Origin: an uncultured Campylobacter sp.
GTDB taxonomy: Bacteria > Campylobacterota > Campylobacteria > Campylobacterales > Campylobacteraceae
NCBI RefSeq assembly: GCF_938017775.1
Contig: NZ_CALIIU010000007.1
Location: forward strand, 1-37,976
Length of the DNA stretch: 37,976 nt
Reading direction: 5' to 3'
Positions 34,062 to 37,976 of this stretch are shown here, one piece after another. Each line of letters begins with the position of its first letter. Positions within the stretch are counted from its first letter, which is position 1. Made by a program: the position numbers and the translations under genes. The notes under the pieces were generated by a model. The model ran no database searches. It was not told the DNA's origin and saw only the letters and a list, made by a program, of their open reading frames with translations.

Positions 34062-34592
34062 TCAGCTCTGCGTCGCAGTGCTTCCGCTCGCAAACACCGC
34101 CGCATTGAGTGCCGCGTCGTAATCGGGCTCATCTGCGATGTCGTCCGTGATCTGCTTGTAGGCGATCTTGCCTGCGGTGTCCACGACGAAAACCGCGCGA
34201 CACGTTAGCCCCGCAAGCGCGCCGTCCGCGACCAGCACGCCGTATGCGCGCGCAAACTCCTTATCGCGAAAATCGCTTAAGGCTCGTAAATTTTTGATCC
34301 CCTCGGTCGAGCAAAATCTGCCCGCGGCAAACGGCAGATCCATCGAAACCACGAAAACCTCGGTATTTTTTATACTCGCGGCGCGCTCGTTAAATTTGCG
34401 CGTCTCGGTCGCGCACACGTCCGTGTCCAGGGACGGCACGGCGATGATGACCTGCGCCTTGCCCGTGCCGCCGCCGACTTTGACCTCGCTAAGATCGGCC
34501 GCGACCAGACTAACCTCTGGCGCCTTATCTCCAAGCTTAAGCTTGCTGCCCAAAAGACCGACGCTTACGCCTTGCAATTTGGTTCGTTGCAT
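34062..34592 (-). CDS. tpx: Thiol peroxidase Tpx
   Basis: A 176-residue atypical 2-Cys peroxiredoxin that reduces hydroperoxides with thioredoxin as electron donor. The peroxidatic cysteine is C60 in PSLDTDVCATET and the resolving cysteine C94 in GRFCSTEG, at the usual separation. In the family the catalytic environment includes a conserved T before the peroxidatic cysteine, present here. Length is slightly greater than E. coli Tpx owing to a C-terminal tail (ASGSTATQS). The ATG follows AAAGGAAAATC. A single-gene unit with its own promoter; it probably serves peroxide defence in this microaerobic lineage. Confidence 0.93.
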   Translation of the reverse strand: MQRTKLQGVSVGLLGSKLKLGDKAPEVSLVAADLSEVKVGGGTGKAQVIIAVPSLDTDVCATETRKFNERAASIKNTEVFVVSMDLPFAAGRFCSTEGIKNLRALSDFRDKEFARAYGVLVADGALAGLTCRAVFVVDTAGKIAYKQITDDIADEPDYDAALNAAVFASGSTATQS

Positions 34593-34628
34593 GATTTTCC
34601 TTTGTTTTAAAATATCTTAAATGGGCGC

Positions 34629-34634
34629 ATTATA
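34629..34634 (-). promoter_or_regulatory. -10 box of tpx
   Basis: TATAAT read on the minus strand in GGGCTATAATGCGCC, 37 bases before the ATG, giving a leader of about 30 bases. An inverted repeat lies directly upstream (34633-34679). Confidence 0.6.
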
Positions 34635-34679
34635 GCCCGCGAAAGCAAACGCCTGCTAAATCCGAAAACAGGCGGGCTA
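34633..34679. repeat. Inverted repeat abutting the tpx -10 box
   Basis: TAGCCCGC (34633-34640) is complementary to GCGGGCTA (34672-34679), and inside it CGCCTG (34650-34655) to CAGGCG (34669-34674). The two stems share three bases on the right side. On the minus strand the element runs from the -10 box to about position -57, so it is more likely an operator or a DNA-level palindrome than an RNA hairpin of the tpx transcript. Confidence 0.5.
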
Positions 34680-35171
34680 GAGCGCCGGCTCGACCGATAT
34701 GATCGGCTCGTAGATCGCCGCGCTAGGATGAAATTTTACGGCATAAAGCGGCGGCAAAATTTAAACACCCGCCTGCGGAAAATACCGCGACCCGCATAAA
34801 GCACTGATAATCTCAATCCGATATAAGTCTATGATAGCGCTCTACCTTGAGGCTGCGCCGAAAGTAAAATTTTACCCTACTTGCGATCCAGCTTGCAGCA
34901 ATTTTGTCCGTGAATGTAAATCAAAGCGATAACGTTGCATGTGTGCTTTCTCTACGAAAGAATAGATCTCTAGTAAAACGATAGGCGCGGCATCATGAGC
35001 GCATTTTAAGTTATGCTTTGAATTTTTAAATTTAATTGAAATTTTTTGATCTAAATTTACGATCGGCAGGAGTTAAACTTATGAGTTGAAATTTTATTTG
35101 AAGCGAGCGTGAGTTAAAATTTTGGCTCGTAAAGCGGGTTAAATTCTAAGAGCCGTTTTAAAATTTCAAGA
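34680..35171. other. Non-coding gap between tpx and fusA
   Basis: About 490 bases between the tpx upstream region and the fusA terminator. I see only AAATTT-type words, no open frame with a ribosome site and no RNA gene motif. Confidence 0.5.
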
Positions 35172-35214
35172 AGCGCCGGGGTTGGCGATAAAGTTATCGC
35201 CGCACCCTAGCGCT
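35172..35214 (-). terminator. Hairpin downstream of fusA
   Basis: AGCGC at 35172 and GCGCT ending at 35214 enclose a perfect inner stem GGCGATA/TATCGCC with a 4-base loop. The element begins 8 bases after the fusA stop on the minus strand and is followed there by TTCTTGAAATTTTAAAA, a moderately T-rich tract. It probably ends the rpsL-rpsG-fusA transcript. Confidence 0.6.
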
Positions 35215-35222
35215 CGTTAAGC

Positions 35223-37298
35223 TTAGCCGTTGCGCTTTTTGATGATCTCTTCGCCGACGTTTTTAGGAACCTCGTCGTAGTGATCAAATTCCATCGAATA
35301 GGTCGCGCGACCCTGCGTCTGAGAGCGCAGATCGGTGGAGTAACCGAACATCTCCGAAAGCGGGCAGAACGCGTCGATGATCTTGTTGCCGCCGCGCTCG
35401 CTCATATTATTGACCTGTCCGCGGCGCTTGTTTAAATCGCCGATGACATCACCCATATACTCCTCGGGAGTTTCCACCTCGACCTTCATCATAGGCTCCA
35501 AGATTACGGCGCCTGCTTTTCTAGCGCCCTCTTTAAAGCCCATAGAAGCGGCAAGTTTGAATGCCATTTCGGAGCTGTCGACTTCGTGGTAGCTTCCGTC
35601 ATAGACAGTTACGCGCACGTCCTCGACCGGATATCCCGCCAAAACGCCGTTTTGCATCGCCTCTTGGCAGCCCTTATCTACCGCAGGGATATATTCTTTT
35701 GGAATCGCGCCGCCTTTGATATCGTTTACAAACTCATATCCGGTGCCCGGCTCCAAAGGCTCTAGGCGTAAAAATACGTGACCGTATTGACCACGACCAC
35801 CCGATTGCTTGGCGTATTTGTACTCTTGCTCGACCTTTTTACGGATAGTCTCGCGATATGCAACCTGCGGCTGTCCGACTTCGGCATCGACTTTAAATTC
35901 TCTAAGCATTCTATCTACGATGATCTCGAGGTGTAGCTCACCCATTCCCGAAATGATCGTCTGTCCGCTCTCCTCGTCGGTTGCGACCCTGAAGCTTGGA
36001 TCTTCTTGCGCTAATTTTTGAAGCGCGATACCCATTTTTTCTTGATCGGCTTTGGTTTTAGGCTCTACCGCTACGCTGATAACGGGATCAGGGAATTCCA
36101 TACGTTCTAAAATTACTTTATCTTTTTCGCTAGCTAGAGTATCGCCCGTAAGAGTGTCTTTAAGACCTACAACGGCGCCGATCTCGCCCGCATAAAGCTC
36201 CTTGATCTCTTCGCGTTTATTTGAGTGCATTCTTAGCAAGCGACCGATGCGCTCTTTTTTGCCCTTGCCGGTATTTACGACGTAGCTACCGCTTTCCAAA
36301 ACACCGCGATATACGCGCACGAAGGTAAGCTGACCTACGAAAGGATCGGTCATAATCTTAAATCCAAGACCCGCGAACTCGCCCTCGTCGGTAGAGCTTA
36401 CGTGAACCTCGCTGCCGTCCTCATACTGACCCTTAATCGCAGGCACTTCATCAGGCGCAGGTAGATAATCTACGACCGCATCTAGCAAAGGCTGCACGCC
36501 TTTATTTTTAAACGCGGTACCGCATAGCATAGGAAAAAAGCTTAGGCTTAAGCAGCCTTTCTTGATGCCCTTTTTAATCTCTTCTACGCTTAGCTCTTCG
36601 CCGTTAAAATACTTCTCCATCAAAGCTTCATCGGTCTCTGCTACCGCTTCGATCATTTTGTCGCGATACTCTTGCGCTTTTTCTCGTAGCTCGGCAGGAA
36701 TTTCAACGATCTCGGGAGCAGAAGGACCCTTGCTATCATCCCAAACGAGCGCCTTCATAGTAACCAAATCTATAACACCCTTGAAATCATCCTCTGCGCC
36801 GATCGGAATTTGAATAGGAACAGGATGTGCTTTGAGCCTATCTTTTACTTGCTGCTCGACATTGTAAAAATTTGCGCCGACGCGGTCCATCTTATTTACG
36901 AAAATGATGCGCGGAACATGGTATTTATTCGCTTGACGCCAAACGGTCTCGCTTTGAGGTTGAACGCCTCCTACAGAGCAAAATACTGCTACCGCACCAT
37001 CTAAAACGCGCATCGAGCGCTCGACTTCGATAGTAAAGTCAACATGGCCCGGGGTGTCGATCAAATTTATCTGATGATTATTCCAAAAGCATGTGGTAGC
37101 GGCAGACGTGATCGTAATACCACGCTCGCGCTCTTGCTCCATCCAGTCCATAGTAGCGGCGCCCTCGTGAACCTCGCCAATCTTATGACTCATGCCGGTA
37201 AAAAATAGAATTCTTTCGCTTGTAGTCGTCTTTCCAGCATCGATGTGGGCGGCAATACCGATATTTCTAACCATATGTAAAGGGGTTTTTCTTGCCAT
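35223..37298 (-). CDS. fusA: Elongation factor G
   Basis: A 691-residue translational GTPase that drives translocation on the ribosome. G motifs are clear: AHIDAGKTT (residues 17-25), RGITITSAATT, DTPGHVDF and NKMD in VNKMDRVG. The remaining domains II-V follow to a C-terminal DHYDEVPKNVGEEIIKKR. Length is normal and the whole frame is intact. GGAGGGCATC precedes the ATG. It follows rpsG by 9 bases in the conserved str operon; no tuf gene follows, as in other campylobacters. Confidence 0.97.
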   Translation of the reverse strand: MARKTPLHMVRNIGIAAHIDAGKTTTSERILFFTGMSHKIGEVHEGAATMDWMEQERERGITITSAATTCFWNNHQINLIDTPGHVDFTIEVERSMRVLDGAVAVFCSVGGVQPQSETVWRQANKYHVPRIIFVNKMDRVGANFYNVEQQVKDRLKAHPVPIQIPIGAEDDFKGVIDLVTMKALVWDDSKGPSAPEIVEIPAELREKAQEYRDKMIEAVAETDEALMEKYFNGEELSVEEIKKGIKKGCLSLSFFPMLCGTAFKNKGVQPLLDAVVDYLPAPDEVPAIKGQYEDGSEVHVSSTDEGEFAGLGFKIMTDPFVGQLTFVRVYRGVLESGSYVVNTGKGKKERIGRLLRMHSNKREEIKELYAGEIGAVVGLKDTLTGDTLASEKDKVILERMEFPDPVISVAVEPKTKADQEKMGIALQKLAQEDPSFRVATDEESGQTIISGMGELHLEIIVDRMLREFKVDAEVGQPQVAYRETIRKKVEQEYKYAKQSGGRGQYGHVFLRLEPLEPGTGYEFVNDIKGGAIPKEYIPAVDKGCQEAMQNGVLAGYPVEDVRVTVYDGSYHEVDSSEMAFKLAASMGFKEGARKAGAVILEPMMKVEVETPEEYMGDVIGDLNKRRGQVNNMSERGGNKIIDAFCPLSEMFGYSTDLRSQTQGRATYSMEFDHYDEVPKNVGEEIIKKRNG

Positions 37299-37307
37299 GA
37301 TGCCCTC

Positions 37308-37778
37308 CTACCAACGATAATGCGCGAAAGCTTTGTTGGCTTCCGCCATCTTGTAGGTGTCTTCCTTCTTCTTAAATGAAGAGCCTTTAGAATTTGCGGC
37401 GTCCATAAGCTCGTAAGCCAAGCGCTCTATCATCGTGCGTTCGCTTCTTTTTCTCGCAAAAGAGATGATCCAGCGAATAGCTAGAGCCTGCTGGCGAGCC
37501 GGCCTGACCTCGATCGGAACCTGATATGTGGCGCCGCCTACACGACGAGACTTAACTTCCATCAAAGGCTTAACGTTATCGATGGCGTCGTTGAAAATTT
37601 CGATACCTTTCTTCTCGCCGTCTTTATTGTCGATGAAATTTAAGGCGCCGTACATGATCTCGGTAGCGACGCTCTTTTTACCGTCGAACATAAGCGAATT
37701 AATAAATTTTGTGATTACTTTGCTGTCATAAATCGGATCGGGCATAACTTCCCTAACGGGAGCTTTTCTTCTTCTCAT
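37308..37778 (-). CDS. rpsG: 30S ribosomal protein S7
   Basis: A 156-residue primary 16S rRNA binding protein of the small-subunit head. It begins MRRRKAPVREVMPDPIYDSK and contains the family block RPARQQALAIRWIISFARKR. Length is standard. AAGGAATAAA precedes the ATG. In enteric bacteria S7 represses its own operon by binding the rpsL-rpsG spacer; here the spacer is 69 bases with no strong hairpin, so that control is not evident. Confidence 0.97.
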   Translation of the reverse strand: MRRRKAPVREVMPDPIYDSKVITKFINSLMFDGKKSVATEIMYGALNFIDNKDGEKKGIEIFNDAIDNVKPLMEVKSRRVGGATYQVPIEVRPARQQALAIRWIISFARKRSERTMIERLAYELMDAANSKGSSFKKKEDTYKMAEANKAFAHYRW

Positions 37779-37847
37779 TTTATTCCTTCAAATTTTAAAA
37801 TTTTACTCAAACTCGGCAAAATCTAGTGCCGGTCTGTTTAGGCCAAA

Positions 37848-37976
37848 CTATTTTTTAGGTCGTTTAGCACCATATTTCGATCTTGCAACGGTTCGTTTTG
37901 CAACGCCTGCAGTATCGAGCGCACCGCGGACGATGTGGTATTTAACGCCTGGTAGATCCTTTACGCGACCGCCGCG
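37848..37976 (-). CDS. rpsL: 30S ribosomal protein S12, C-terminal part
   Basis: The last 42 residues of S12, cut by the right edge of the window. The fragment reads RGGRVKDLPGVKYHIVRGAL and ends SKYGAKRPKK, matching the S12 C-terminus. It includes the conserved loop around GVKDLPG, here RVKDLPGVKYH, where streptomycin-resistance changes occur in other species; the visible residues look wild type. First gene of the str operon. Confidence 0.95.
   Translation of the reverse strand, partial: RGGRVKDLPGVKYHIVRGALDTAGVAKRTVARSKYGAKRPKK

Noticed and set aside
1..37976. CRISPR arrays, tRNA/rRNA genes, insertion sequences or prophage genes
   Set aside because: No regularly spaced identical repeats, no T-arm or anticodon-arm patterns, and no transposase, integrase or phage structural sequence were found by eye.

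Overview
The window looks like chromosomal DNA of a Campylobacter-type epsilonproteobacterium, most likely one of the GC-richer oral species group (inference; the species cannot be fixed from sequence alone). The grounds are the divergent dnaJ / racR-racS-recR arrangement, a RacR/RacS two-component pair with the HELKTPIGKG histidine box, the rpsL-rpsG-fusA block, an rnpB-free and tRNA-free accessory backbone, many GTG/TTG starts, and an extreme abundance of AAATTT-type palindromes in coding and non-coding DNA.

Layout. 0.3-1.3 kb: DUF4149 membrane protein overlapping a YbgC-type thioesterase. 1.7-6.4 kb (minus): an ABC-F ATPase, then an M48/Ste24 membrane protease, PrmC and an iron-sulfur uracil-DNA-glycosylase-fold protein, tightly packed or overlapping. 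6.4-9.9 kb: a serine hydrolase with a long disordered insert, a membrane-anchored unknown and an amidohydrolase. 10.1-14.2 kb (plus): GNAT acetyltransferase, a RelE/ParE-type toxin-antitoxin pair, a MATE exporter and a YgjP-type metalloprotein carrying a repeat-built insert. 14.3-17.5 kb (minus): an unknown, an AT-rich YkvI-type transporter that looks foreign, and dnaJ. 17.7-25.0 kb (plus): racR-racS-recR, murC, a two-helix membrane protein with a Q/N/S-rich insert, and mutS2. 25.0-25.9 kb is non-coding and unusually rich in hairpins and palindromes, followed by a CorA-like gene. 26.6-32.3 kb contains a concentration of broken genes: ogt, hchA and an alkyltransferase-like gene (all repair functions), plus a frameshifted unknown and a gene whose start codon seems lost. 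30.7-34.6 kb has a Tat-signal PepE-like peptidase, a DUF4272 protein and thiol peroxidase. 35.2-38.0 kb (minus) is the rpsL-rpsG-fusA translation operon, with rpsL cut by the window edge.

I found no CRISPR array, tRNA, rRNA, insertion sequence, phage module or recognisable defence system. The strongest unusual signals are: (1) long low-complexity inserts in four otherwise conserved proteins, several made of the same short palindromic DNA that fills the intergenic gaps; (2) a run of at least seven strong hairpins in about 415 bp upstream of corA; (3) a local hotspot of small indels that inactivates three neighbouring damage-repair genes.
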